NCBI GenBank assembly: GCA_948684385.1
Contig: CAPQCU010000024.1
Location: 1 to 23,445, forward strand
Direction: 5' to 3'
DNA from: an uncultured bacterium
GTDB lineage: Bacteria > Cyanobacteriota > Vampirovibrionia > Gastranaerophilales > Gastranaerophilaceae
Length of the DNA stretch: 23,445 nt
A program made the position numbers and the translations under genes. Positions 16,019-23,445 of this stretch are shown here, piece by piece (within the stretch, counting starts at the first letter, position 1; each line of letters opens with the position of its first letter). The notes beneath the pieces were generated by a model that made no database searches, was not told the DNA's origin, and saw nothing but the letters and a program-made list of their open reading frames with translations.

Positions 16019-16024
16019 ATTATA
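16019..16024 (-). promoter_or_regulatory. -10 element for the 94-aa gene
   Basis: TATAAT on the minus strand, 22 bp upstream of the preferred ATG at 15996. Transcription would start near 16012, just before AAGGA. No clear -35 at 16-18 bp (AACTTT at 17). Confidence 0.35.
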
Positions 16025-16091
16025 TCGGCAGGATTATTTAAAAAGTTGAATGATTTATATTAAAATCCTGCAATCAGATGAAATTTTATTG

Positions 16092-16097
16092 TATAAT
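16092..16097 (+). promoter_or_regulatory. -10 element for kdsC
   Basis: TATAAT followed by a T-run, with the AAAGGAG ribosome site starting 7 bases later, so the mRNA would have a leader of about 15 nt. The -35 is weak (CTGCAA at 18 bp). Confidence 0.4.
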
Positions 16098-16118
16098 TTT
16101 TTCAAAGGAGATTTTTAT

Positions 16119-16658
16119 ATGAATAAAGAGAATGCTTTGGAAGCTGCTAAAAAAATAAAGATGCTGGTTTTTGACGTTGACGGAGTAATGACAGACGGCA
16201 GCATAACTTATGACGAAAACGGAGTTGAGTATAAAACATTTAATGCTAAAGACGGGCATGGTGTGGTAAGGATGAGAAAATCCGGATTTATAACCGCTAT
16301 AATTACGGCAAGAAACAACGGAACAGTTCAGCATAGAGCCAAAAATCTTAACTTTACGGAACTTTATCAGGGCAGAAAATACAAACTTCCGGCGCTTGAA
16401 GAATTGATGGAAAAATATAATTTAAGTTTCGAAAACATTTCTTACATGGGTGACGATTTGCCGGATATTTGCATTCTGGAAAAAGTCGGTCTGGCATGCT
16501 GTCCTGCGGATGCGGTAAAAGAAGTTCAGGAAATTTGTAACTTCAAATCATCTTTTGGCGGCGGAAAAGGTGCTGTAAGAGAGCTTTGCGATTTTATTCT
16601 TGACGCACAGGGGATTGAAAAAGAGTATCTTATATCAGAAGGTCCGCAAAATAAGTAA
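16119..16658 (+). CDS. kdsC: KdsC, KDO-8-phosphate phosphatase (HAD family, YrbI type)
   Basis: Removes phosphate from KDO-8-phosphate to release KDO for lipopolysaccharide core synthesis, in the cytoplasm. It is a HAD-fold phosphatase without a cap domain; the family works as a tetramer. Motif I is FDVDGVMTDG with nucleophile Asp19 and acid/base Asp21, motif II is ITAR, and motif IV is GDDLPD (111-116). The C-terminal FKSSFGGGKGAVREL is the family tail that lines the neighbour's active site. ATG at 16119 has AAAGGAG 8 bases upstream and gives 179 residues, the usual size; an in-frame ATG at 16050 would add 23 unrelated residues and lies upstream of the -10 TATAAT. KdsA is encoded 6 kb away on the other strand. 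Confidence 0.95.
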   Translation: MNKENALEAAKKIKMLVFDVDGVMTDGSITYDENGVEYKTFNAKDGHGVVRMRKSGFITAIITARNNGTVQHRAKNLNFTELYQGRKYKLPALEELMEKYNLSFENISYMGDDLPDICILEKVGLACCPADAVKEVQEICNFKSSFGGGKGAVRELCDFILDAQGIEKEYLISEGPQNK

Positions 16659-16687
16659 AATTTTGTTAAAAAAGTATATACTAACCC

Positions 16688-16715
16688 TTGTCAAAACCTT
16701 TAAAATCCGTATAAT
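16688..16715 (+). promoter_or_regulatory. strong housekeeping-type promoter for the 614-aa gene
   Basis: TTGTCA (16688-16693, 5 of 6), a 16-bp spacer, TATAAT (16710-16715, perfect). Transcription would start near 16722, inside the dyad at 16716-16732, giving a leader of about 40 nt. Confidence 0.6.
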
Positions 16716-16732
16716 AGTGTAAAGGTTACACT
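16716..16732. promoter_or_regulatory. operator-like dyad at the start site of the 614-aa gene
   Basis: AGTGTAA (16716-16722), AGG, TTACACT (16726-16732): a perfect 7-bp inverted repeat starting one base after the -10. A protein bound there would block transcription start. It could also be a small 5' hairpin in the RNA. Confidence 0.4.
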
Positions 16733-16759
16733 TAAAGCGGAAATATAGGGGCGGTAATA

Positions 16760-18604
16760 TTGAAAGTATCTTCGATTAACTCTCAGGTTGAATTGTCTCA
16801 AAACAGACAGAAAAAGTATAGTTATGCACAAAAAACTCAAAGTCCTGCGTTTAAATCTGTGGGAATGACTTCAATGCTTGGAATGTCTGCTGCTTTAATG
16901 CAATGGATTGAGAGTAAAGGTTATCTTGTATCTTTTTTGATACAAGACGGACTTGGTATGACAGCTCCGCGCGTGTGGACCGGATTTAACCGTGATAAAG
17001 AGATTACCGGTCAGTACAATATGCAGGAAGGTTTTGAAGTACTCGGAAGAGAAGGTATTACAGGGCCTTATATAATCGGGGTTGCTCCTGCAGTATTGTT
17101 TTTAACCGGAAAATTCTGTAAGTCTACAAACACAAATACAAGATTGATTAAACGTATGGCTCAAAATATGAAAAGCATGATTGCGAAGCCGGAATTTAAT
17201 CAAGCGGTAAAAAATGATGCACAGAAATTTAAACAGGAATTTTATAATTACAACATAAGTAAGATATACAAAGATACTGTTCCGAATGATGCTAAGGCTG
17301 AAGAAACAATCAAGTATTTGCAGGAAGAATTTAGAAAATATACTTCCGGAGACAAAAAAGCTGTACAAAATATTGTTGGAAAAATCAATGACAAAATGCT
17401 TGAAAACTCAACTAATCTTTATGCAGTAAATAAGGTTATTGTAGGTGAAGATAAAACAAAAACATCTTTTGCTGCAGCAGAAGTTTTAAGAGCAATAAAA
17501 GATTTCGGAGACGATGCTATAGCAAATAATCCTGCTTATTCTTTAATTAATGATAAAGCAATTGAGAATATGAAAAACAATTTTGCTGCAAAACGCTGGT
17601 TTACAAATATTGCGAATATTGCAATAACTCTGGGCGGTTTGTCAGTTCTTCCAAAACTATATGCCCGCAGTGATGTTTCTCCTTCTGCAAGGGCTTTAGA
17701 GCACATGCAGCATAAAGATGAGAACAAATCAGAAGTTGCATTTAAAGGAAAAGGAATTAATAACGGCGGATTTTTTGCCGGTTTAGGAAATATTATTACT
17801 AAATATACTCCTGAAAAAATGCAGGCATTATTAGAATACAGCGGTTACAATTTTACAAAAACAACATTTGCTCTGCTTTCTACTCTCGGGCTTTTGCTTC
17901 CGCGCGGAAAAAGAGCGTGGGACAGAGCGCAAATAGATGAAAACGGTAAACGCGATATGACCGAGATAAATGAAATCCTTTTAAGAGATACGGTTTCATC
18001 TCTTTCTGTTGTTTTTGCGGTTCCTATGCTTACAAAAGCTCTTGTAAGAAGTTACGAAGATGCTAAAGGCTTTATTCTTACAAACAGAGCTTCTGACGGC
18101 AAAAATATGTTCAAGAAAGCGCTTGATATTATTAATCCATATAGCGATTTAGAAGTACTATCTGTTGCGGATTTAGATGCGATTTACGGTAATATAGATT
18201 CTAAAGCTAAGCTTATGAATTTCTCTAATTTCGTTAAAAATAAAGGCGGTGACTTAGAAAAGATACTTTCTAAATCCGAAAACAAAACCTGCATGTTTAA
18301 CGAAAAAACATTTACGCTTGATTCTATAAAACATCTTTCTAAAGAAGAAAAGAATAAAAAGATTATCGAACTTTTTGAAAGAATAAGCGATACAGATATT
18401 GGTGCTAAAGAAGGTATTGCTAAGCTTATGAAAGGCTCAGGAACTATTAAGCAAAACAAAATTGCAAAAATGGCAAGAGGCTTAAATTCTTTACCGGGAG
18501 CGATTTCAACAGTATTCATATCTCCGATTATTCTGGGTATTTTGATACCGATGCTGACTTATCATAATACAAGAAAAGCAAATGCTAAGAAATTAGTTCA
18601 GTAA
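16760..18604 (+). CDS. hypothetical multi-pass membrane protein with F-K-S / F-K-G motifs
   Basis: A 614-residue protein of no family I recognise. Start is TTG at 16760 with AGGGG 8 bases or so upstream. The N-terminus is Ser/Gln/Lys-rich, not a signal peptide, and contains SPAFKS (28-33); a second motif, VAFKGKG, is at about 326-332. Hydrophobic segments lie near 97-115, 279-297, 367-382, 410-427 and 579-601, the last followed by a basic tail (HNTRKANAKK), suggesting an inner-membrane protein. Between the segments are long charged helical stretches (about 120-270 and 450-570). Similar short F-K-G motifs recur, as I recall, in uncharacterised Gastranaerophilales proteins. It has its own strong promoter with an operator-like dyad, so it is probably regulated. 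Codon and base use look like the neighbours. Confidence 0.8.
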   Translation: MKVSSINSQVELSQNRQKKYSYAQKTQSPAFKSVGMTSMLGMSAALMQWIESKGYLVSFLIQDGLGMTAPRVWTGFNRDKEITGQYNMQEGFEVLGREGITGPYIIGVAPAVLFLTGKFCKSTNTNTRLIKRMAQNMKSMIAKPEFNQAVKNDAQKFKQEFYNYNISKIYKDTVPNDAKAEETIKYLQEEFRKYTSGDKKAVQNIVGKINDKMLENSTNLYAVNKVIVGEDKTKTSFAAAEVLRAIKDFGDDAIANNPAYSLINDKAIENMKNNFAAKRWFTNIANIAITLGGLSVLPKLYARSDVSPSARALEHMQHKDENKSEVAFKGKGINNGGFFAGLGNIITKYTPEKMQALLEYSGYNFTKTTFALLSTLGLLLPRGKRAWDRAQIDENGKRDMTEINEILLRDTVSSLSVVFAVPMLTKALVRSYEDAKGFILTNRASDGKNMFKKALDIINPYSDLEVLSVADLDAIYGNIDSKAKLMNFSNFVKNKGGDLEKILSKSENKTCMFNEKTFTLDSIKHLSKEEKNKKIIELFERISDTDIGAKEGIAKLMKGSGTIKQNKIAKMARGLNSLPGAISTVFISPIILGILIPMLTYHNTRKANAKKLVQ

Positions 18605-18613
18605 GTTGGTTTC

Positions 18614-18642
18614 TAGACATCTCTTTGTGTTTGTAGTAACAT
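18614..18642 (+). promoter_or_regulatory. candidate promoter for cysS
   Basis: TAGACA (18614-18619, 5 of 6 match to TTGACA), a 17-bp spacer, TAACAT (18637-18642, 4 of 6). Transcription would start near 18649, about 24 nt before the ATG at 18673. Confidence 0.4.
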
Positions 18643-18672
18643 ATTCCTGAAAATATTTTGGGGAGTATATTT

Positions 18673-20049
18673 ATGAGACTGCACAACTCTTACACAAATC
18701 AGACAGAAGAATTTAAGACTATTGAAGATAATAAAGTAAAAATGTATGTCTGCGGACCAACTGTTTATGATAACGCACACTTGGGTCATGCAAGATGTTA
18801 TATTACGTGGGATATTTTGTACAGATACCTTAAGTTTAGGGGATTTGATGTAACTTATTGCCGAAATGTAACTGATGTAGATGATAAAATTCTCAAAAAA
18901 GCCGAAAAAGAAGGCAAGACTCCTGAAGAAGTTTCAAAATACTGGTACCAGAGATTTTCTGACAGCATGAAAGCTTTGAATAATTTAAAACCTGATATTG
19001 AACCTTTTGCAACTAAGACTCTTGGTGAGATGATTGCAATTGTAAAAGACTTGATTAATAAGGGTTACGCTTACGAAGCTGATGGAGATGTATATTTCAG
19101 GGTTAAAAAATTCCCTCAATATGGATATCTTTCAAAACAGCCGATAGACCAGCTTGAAAGCGGAGCGAGAATTGAAGTTGGTGAACAGAAAGAAGACCCG
19201 CTTGATTTTGCGCTCTGGAAAAAAGATGAAAAATTCGGATACAAATCACCTTGGGGGGTTGGCAGACCGGGCTGGCATATAGAATGTTCTGCAATGAGCC
19301 GCAAGTATTTGGGCAAAACTATTGATATTCACGCAGGCGGAGCTGATTTGATTTTTCCGCATCATGAGAATGAAATTGCTCAATCTGAATGCGCAAATGG
19401 ATGCAAGTTTGTTAACTACTGGCTTCATAACGGTTTTGTAACGATTAACAAAGAAAAAATGTCAAAATCTCTCGGTAACTTCTTGACGATTGACGACTTG
19501 TTAAAAAATTATGACGCTAATACAATTCGATTTTTCATTTTAACAAACCATTATCGCATGCCGGTTGAGTTCTCTGACGAAGCTTTGCAAGCAGCTGCAA
19601 ACGGGGTTAAGAGAATGCTTAACGCTAAACAGACTCCTGTTGATGAGACTCTTGATATTACTAAGCTTAATGAGTATAAAGAGTTTGTCGAAGCAATGGA
19701 CGAGGATTTGAATACTTCAAAAGCACTTGCTGTTCTTTTTGATTTGACCGGTAAAGCAAATAAAGATGTAGATTATGCGTTTACACTTTTGTTTAAACTG
19801 GCTTCTGTTTTAGGGTTTACTTTTGAAAAAGCAAAACTATCTGAAGAAGAACTTGCTGAAAAGCTTAAACTTGTAAGTGCCGAACTTGGTGAAACTTATG
19901 CTTCTATGGAAGAAGTCATTGAAAAACGTAAACAAGCAAGAGCAGAAAAGAACTGGGAAGTGGCGGATAAAATTCGCGTGGCTCTTGATAACGTCGGGCT
20001 GGTTTTAAAAGATTCTAAAGACGGTACAATTTGCGATATAAAGGGGTAA
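18673..20049 (+). CDS. cysS: cysteinyl-tRNA synthetase
   Basis: Charges tRNA-Cys with cysteine; class I, cytoplasmic. The HIGH motif is HLGH (36-39) and the KMSKS motif is at 262-266. Zinc ligands expected for the family are visible: Cys27 in VCGPTVYD, the Cys of HIECSAMS (about 205), and the HHENE block (about 230). The C-terminal helical and anticodon-binding parts (REK-type helix EKRKQARAEKNWEVADKIR) are complete; 458 residues is normal. ATG at 18673 is preferred because GGGGAG lies 9 bases upstream; the in-frame TTG at 18658 would place that site inside the gene. The stop codon lies within the GGGGTAAATG repeat, 28 bp before the next gene. Confidence 0.97.
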   Translation: MRLHNSYTNQTEEFKTIEDNKVKMYVCGPTVYDNAHLGHARCYITWDILYRYLKFRGFDVTYCRNVTDVDDKILKKAEKEGKTPEEVSKYWYQRFSDSMKALNNLKPDIEPFATKTLGEMIAIVKDLINKGYAYEADGDVYFRVKKFPQYGYLSKQPIDQLESGARIEVGEQKEDPLDFALWKKDEKFGYKSPWGVGRPGWHIECSAMSRKYLGKTIDIHAGGADLIFPHHENEIAQSECANGCKFVNYWLHNGFVTINKEKMSKSLGNFLTIDDLLKNYDANTIRFFILTNHYRMPVEFSDEALQAAANGVKRMLNAKQTPVDETLDITKLNEYKEFVEAMDEDLNTSKALAVLFDLTGKANKDVDYAFTLLFKLASVLGFTFEKAKLSEEELAEKLKLVSAELGETYASMEEVIEKRKQARAEKNWEVADKIRVALDNVGLVLKDSKDGTICDIKG

Positions 20050-20062
20050 ATGGGGGTAAAAG
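20043..20062 (+). repeat. tandem GGGGTAAATG-type words at the cysS stop
   Basis: GGGGTAAATG (20043-20052) directly followed by GGGGTAAAAG (20053-20062). The cysS stop TAA (20047-20049) is part of the first copy. Same word and same place, just after a gene, as at 8045-8066 behind fliF. Confidence 0.6.
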
Positions 20063-20077
20063 AAAGGGCTGGCTGGT

Positions 20078-21712
20078 TTGAACTACAAGTTTAAAGTAAT
20101 AACGGCAATCTTATTTTTAGCACTAAGCTTTGTACCTGCTGCGTTTGCAGACAGCGTTGTCAGAGTCGGGCTTACTGATAACAAGTTTCAGAATGTTCTG
20201 AAACAACAGGTAACGGTTTATGGTACAGCTGACTGCGAGATTTGCGATAAAGAAACCCGCAAAGTCATTGCTGCGGTTCCTGAAAATACTGAAATTAGTA
20301 TAAAAAGCGGAACGAATGGTCTGGAAATTTCAGCAAAAGGCAGAAACCAGACTCTTCGAGATGTTGTAATTATCTGCCCGCGAGGAGTACTCGGAGTTAA
20401 GGGTTTGACAAGGAAAGGCTTGCCTGCGCTTTATCATGGAGCTTTTGAAGTCGTCCAGCATCCGGAGAACAAAGGGTTTTATCTTGTTAACCTTGTTGAA
20501 ATTCAGGAGTACTTAAAAGGGGTTGTTCCGAATGAAATGCCGGTAAGATTTGGACTTGAAGCTTTGAAAGCTCAGGCTGTAGCGGCAAGAAATTACGTTT
20601 TGACACCAAGAACTCAGGCTTATAAAGAATTTAATGTTGTGGATAGCGTTGCAAGTCAGGTGTATTACGGTGTTAATACCGAGGATGATCTGGCAACACG
20701 TGCTGTTATGGAAACCGACGGAATTGTTGCGCTTTATAATAACGAACCGATTCTGGCGCTTTACAGCTCAACAGCAGGCGGGTATACAGAAAGCTATGCT
20801 TATGCGTTTTCTGACCCTCTGACAAAAATGTTCCCTTCAATTAATAAACCTTATCTTGTTGCTGTACCTGATAAATCAGAGTTTGAACCTCTAAACGAAG
20901 ATGAAAAAGCAAAAGAGTTCTATGAGGCTAAAATACCTTCTTTTGATATCGAGTCTCCGTATTACAGATGGCAGAAAGAATGGATGGCTGTTGAACTTGA
21001 AAACGTTTTAAAGACAACTCTCGCGGCGCAGTCAAAAACAGGTTTTGTTCATCCAGTGTTTAAAGAAGGCGAGACTTTAGGCAGAATAAAAGATATTAAG
21101 GTAATGAAACGCGGAGCTTCCGGAAAAGCTATTGAAGTCGAACTTATGACTGATAGAGGATGCTATAGAATAGCAAAAGAACTTGTGATAAGACGCGTTT
21201 TCCAGAAAGACGGAGTATCGCTTCCGAGCGCAAATATAGTTTTTGAGAATAAAAAAGACAATTACGGAAATATAACCGATGTTGTGATTAAAGGCGGCGG
21301 GTTCGGTCACGGTGTGGGAATGAGCCAGTACGGCGCCGGATATATGTCTATAAAACTTAAACAGCCTTATTACAATATATTGAGACATTATTATACAGGA
21401 ATTAATCTCGGCACAATGCCTGTAACTGTTTTGGGAGAAGAAGTTAAACAAACTTTCTGGGCTCCGATTGGAAGAGCACAAATTGTTGTTACAAATTCTA
21501 CCGCTCCTAAGATTGCGGTGATGATTAACGGCAGAACGCACGAGTTTCCTGTAACAAAAACGATTTTTCAGAAGGATTACAGAATAGATATTTCAAGATA
21601 TATTGAAGACGGAGCAAATACGATAGTCTTTTATCCTCCGACGCTGGGCAGAACAGTTACTTTGTATGTGGAAGTAGTGGAAAAGTATGGCAGAACAGAC
21701 GAAGAAAGATGA
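20078..21712 (+). CDS. SpoIID/LytB-domain secreted protein, probable peptidoglycan lytic transglycosylase
   Basis: SpoIID proteins cleave denuded glycan strands; outside spore formers they serve in wall remodelling or amidase enhancement. Residues 1-24 are a signal peptide (hydrophobic ITAILFLALSF, ending AAFA-D), so the protein is exported. The SpoIID domain includes YLKGVVPNEMP with Glu153 at the catalytic Glu position, LKAQAVAARNYVL, and ALYSSTAGGYTESY, where family members usually have HSTSGG: the His is Ser/Tyr-like here. The closing motif GGGFGHGVGMSQYGAGYM is intact. A C-terminal domain of about 90 residues (from about 450) is beta-rich and may bind wall material. Start is TTG at 20078 with AAAGGG nearby. 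The 3' end overlaps murJ by 26 nt, linking glycan cleavage to lipid II export. Confidence 0.9.
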   Translation: MNYKFKVITAILFLALSFVPAAFADSVVRVGLTDNKFQNVLKQQVTVYGTADCEICDKETRKVIAAVPENTEISIKSGTNGLEISAKGRNQTLRDVVIICPRGVLGVKGLTRKGLPALYHGAFEVVQHPENKGFYLVNLVEIQEYLKGVVPNEMPVRFGLEALKAQAVAARNYVLTPRTQAYKEFNVVDSVASQVYYGVNTEDDLATRAVMETDGIVALYNNEPILALYSSTAGGYTESYAYAFSDPLTKMFPSINKPYLVAVPDKSEFEPLNEDEKAKEFYEAKIPSFDIESPYYRWQKEWMAVELENVLKTTLAAQSKTGFVHPVFKEGETLGRIKDIKVMKRGASGKAIEVELMTDRGCYRIAKELVIRRVFQKDGVSLPSANIVFENKKDNYGNITDVVIKGGGFGHGVGMSQYGAGYMSIKLKQPYYNILRHYYTGINLGTMPVTVLGEEVKQTFWAPIGRAQIVVTNSTAPKIAVMINGRTHEFPVTKTIFQKDYRIDISRYIEDGANTIVFYPPTLGRTVTLYVEVVEKYGRTDEER

Positions 21713-23267
21713 AACACAAAGCGTATTGAAGGCTGCGTGGCTGATTGCACTGGTAACTATTGCAAGCAAATTAATGGGTTTCGTTAGAGATATGGTAGTC
21801 GCGAACTTTTATGGCGCAACTCTTGTATCTGATGCTTATTTTTACGCACTCCAGATACCTTCACTCGCGATAATAATTCTGGGCGGAGTCGGCGGCCCTT
21901 TTCATAGCGCGGTTGTTGCTGTTTTTTCAAAACTACTTCCGGATTTTGACTCTAAACCTGACGAGACTGTTAATAAACTTTATAACACTTTTTTAACGGT
22001 TTCATTCATCTTTTTTGCGCTAATGGCAGTAGGTGGGTTCTTCTTTGCTGATAAAGTGATGGGAGTAATTATTTCTGCAGGCTCTCCGGAACTTCTTGGA
22101 CTTGCTACCGAACACTTTAGAATAATGTCACCGATTATATTGATTGGCGGAATAATCGGGATTTTCTACGGAATTCTTGTTACTCATAAACAGTATATTC
22201 TGCCTAATTTATCGCCAATGGTTTTAAGCCTTGTTGTGATAGTTGTGATTTCACTTGCCCATAACGATAAGTCCGGCATGGTTTTGGCTGCTGCAACGAC
22301 TGCGGGAGCGCTTTGCCAGCTTATTATCCAGCTTCCTAAGGTTAGACAACTCGGTTACAAATTGAAACCGAATTTGGATGTTCTTCATAACCCGCAGTTT
22401 AAGAATATTTGCGAACTCCTTTTTCCTGCGATTTTAAGCTCTACGATTGGACAAATAAGTATTTATATCGATATGTTTTTTGCTTCTACTCTGAGAGAAG
22501 GTGCATGGACTTCGGTTGTGTTTGCAAACAGAATATTTCAGTTTCCTGTGGGAATTCTTGTTACGGCTTTTCTGGTGCCTTTGTTCCCGATTTTTTCTAA
22601 ACTCGCGGGTGAGGGTAAATATGAGGATATAAGAACTTATTTCAATAAAGGTGTGGGAGTTTTGTTTTTTGTCGGTATACCAATGCTGATATTGATTTTG
22701 CTGCTTGCGAAAGACGGAATTTCTCTTGTGTTTGAACGCGGCGCGTTCAACTCTGATGCGGTTGTGATGGTATCGGAAGCTCTTTGTTTCTTGTCGTTTT
22801 CTATTCTGCCGTATGTGTTTAGAGACTCTGTAACGAGGGTTTATTATGCTTTTAATGACTCAAAGACACCTTTTGTGATTGCAATGACTTCAATCGGATT
22901 GAAGGCACTGCTGAACTGGCTATTGATTTTGAAACTTGATATGGGCATTGCGGGAATAACGCTTTCTACTACGTTTGTAACTCTATTTAACGCAGTATTT
23001 TTGGGCTTATTTATACATAGAAAAATCAAACTTGATTATAAATCTCTCTTTATTAACCTCGGGAAAATGCTTTTAGCCGGTGCTTTAACTTTAGGAATTT
23101 GCTGGGCTATTGGCGTAGAGTTCAATAATATCAGCTTGCCAAAATACGTTTTTGAAACTGTTAAGATAGTCTCAATAATGCTTTTGACTGCGATAATTTA
23201 CGGCGGATTGAATTTGCTGTTAAAAATGGACTACGCTCAGGAATTGGTTAAGCGGATTAAGAGATAA
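21687..23267 (+). CDS. murJ: MurJ, lipid II flippase (MviN family)
   Basis: Moves lipid II, the peptidoglycan precursor, across the inner membrane. At 526 residues with a string of hydrophobic segments it fits the 14-helix MOP-superfamily fold. Family blocks are visible: TIASKLMGFVRDMVVANFYGATLVSDAYFYA near the N-terminus, ILGGVGGPFHSAVVAVFSK, YGILVTHKQYILPNLSPM, VFANRIFQFPVGILVTAFLVPLFP and FERGAFNSDAV. Arg in GFVRD (TM1 end) matches a residue needed in E. coli MurJ. The ATG lies within the 3' end of the SpoIID-type gene (26-nt overlap, weak ribosome site), which points to translational coupling. It is the last gene of the plus-strand run. Confidence 0.95.
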   Translation: MAEQTKKDETQSVLKAAWLIALVTIASKLMGFVRDMVVANFYGATLVSDAYFYALQIPSLAIIILGGVGGPFHSAVVAVFSKLLPDFDSKPDETVNKLYNTFLTVSFIFFALMAVGGFFFADKVMGVIISAGSPELLGLATEHFRIMSPIILIGGIIGIFYGILVTHKQYILPNLSPMVLSLVVIVVISLAHNDKSGMVLAAATTAGALCQLIIQLPKVRQLGYKLKPNLDVLHNPQFKNICELLFPAILSSTIGQISIYIDMFFASTLREGAWTSVVFANRIFQFPVGILVTAFLVPLFPIFSKLAGEGKYEDIRTYFNKGVGVLFFVGIPMLILILLLAKDGISLVFERGAFNSDAVVMVSEALCFLSFSILPYVFRDSVTRVYYAFNDSKTPFVIAMTSIGLKALLNWLLILKLDMGIAGITLSTTFVTLFNAVFLGLFIHRKIKLDYKSLFINLGKMLLAGALTLGICWAIGVEFNNISLPKYVFETVKIVSIMLLTAIIYGGLNLLLKMDYAQELVKRIKR

Positions 23268-23271
23268 GAAG

Positions 23272-23302
23272 AAAAGGCGGAACGCAAAGCGTTCCGCCTT
23301 TT
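23272..23302. terminator. strong bidirectional intrinsic terminator after murJ
   Basis: AAAAGGCGGAACGC (23272-23285) pairs perfectly with GCGTTCCGCCTTTT (23289-23302) across an AAA loop: a 14-bp stem with T-runs on both strands (TTTTCT on plus, TTTTCTTCTT on minus). It starts 4 bases after the murJ stop and 18 bp from the stop of the opposing gene, so it serves both. Confidence 0.95.
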
Positions 23303-23320
23303 CTAAAAGTCTAAAACAGA

Positions 23321-23445
23321 TTATTTTTCAACTACTTCGTATTTTGAGTCAGTATCTGCTTTAATAGTACTTTTTTCATCTGTTTGAACTTTTGTAGCAC
23401 TATCAAATATAATTCCTTCATCCTTCGTATTTTCAAGATTTAGCT
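23321..23445 (-). CDS. hypothetical protein, C-terminal 40 residues only
   Basis: An open minus-strand frame enters from the right edge and ends at TAA (23323-23321). The visible tail, ending KADTDSKYEVVEK, is Lys/Asp/Thr-rich and hydrophilic with no recognisable domain. The terminator right behind it supports a real gene. The start and most of the protein lie outside the window. Confidence 0.65.
   Translation of the reverse strand, partial: LNLENTKDEGIIFDSATKVQTDEKSTIKADTDSKYEVVEK

Noticed and set aside
16022..16029. Second GCCGATAT (minus strand), a possible sigma-28 -10
   Set aside because: No TAAA-type -35 at 15 bp spacing; the overlapping TATAAT explains the site better.
16050..16118. 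ATG at 16050 as the kdsC start
   Set aside because: It has no ribosome site, precedes the -10 TATAAT, and adds 23 residues not found in KdsC proteins.
21077..21541. 154-aa open frame on the minus strand
   Set aside because: Antisense to the SpoIID-domain gene including its conserved GFGHGVGMSQYG motif; no ribosome site or family features.
1..23445. Defence islands, transposases, CRISPR arrays, tRNA or rRNA genes, HIP1 sites (GCGATCGC)
   Set aside because: I looked on both strands and recognised none; the only mobile-like item is the 90-bp palindromic element.

Overview
The window is AT-rich bacterial chromosome, densely packed with mostly housekeeping genes. It fits a Gram-negative member of the non-photosynthetic Cyanobacteriota (Melainabacteria/Vampirovibrionia, probably Gastranaerophilales). 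This is inference from three things. The small SLOG/DprA-like protein at 13961-14533 closely resembles, from memory, a family conserved in cyanobacteria. The large proteins at 1-2402 and 16760-18604 look lineage-specific, the second carrying short F-K-S/F-K-G motifs. KDO (kdsA, kdsC) and flagellar (fliE, fliF) genes imply an outer membrane and a possible flagellum. No 16S or other rRNA is present to confirm it.

Layout. 1-5856 (minus): a large EF-hand-like protein running off the left edge, trmFO, a CHASE2-GGDEF diguanylate cyclase, and a doubtful 53-aa ORF. 5943-8045 (plus): fliE and fliF behind a sigma-28-like promoter, cut off from other flagellar genes. 8089-13870 (minus): pcrA, a stand-alone 2-hydroxyacyl-CoA dehydratase-type activase, a 90-bp palindromic element, then kdsA overlapping aroA. 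13961-15715 (plus): the SLOG/DprA-like gene and an alpha-solenoid-like protein. 15712-15996 (minus): a 94-aa unknown. 16119-23267 (plus): kdsC, an unknown membrane protein, cysS, a SpoIID-type protein and murJ, closed by a strong bidirectional terminator. 23321-23445 (minus): the 3' end of another unknown gene.

Themes. Cell envelope functions recur: KDO synthesis (kdsA, kdsC), lipid II export (murJ), glycan cleavage (SpoIID). Aromatic biosynthesis (aroA), DNA repair (pcrA), tRNA modification and charging (trmFO, cysS), c-di-GMP signalling and motility are also present. Several starts had to be moved downstream to match Shine-Dalgarno sites (fliE, aroA, the SLOG gene, the 94-aa gene, kdsC, cysS).

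The most unusual items are the sigma-28-like promoter placed on early basal-body genes, the 90-bp inverted-repeat element before kdsA, a recurring GGGGTAAATG word that is tandem right after the fliF and cysS stops, an operator-like dyad at the start of the 614-aa gene, and the orphan activase. I saw no convincing defence system, transposase, CRISPR array, tRNA or rRNA.
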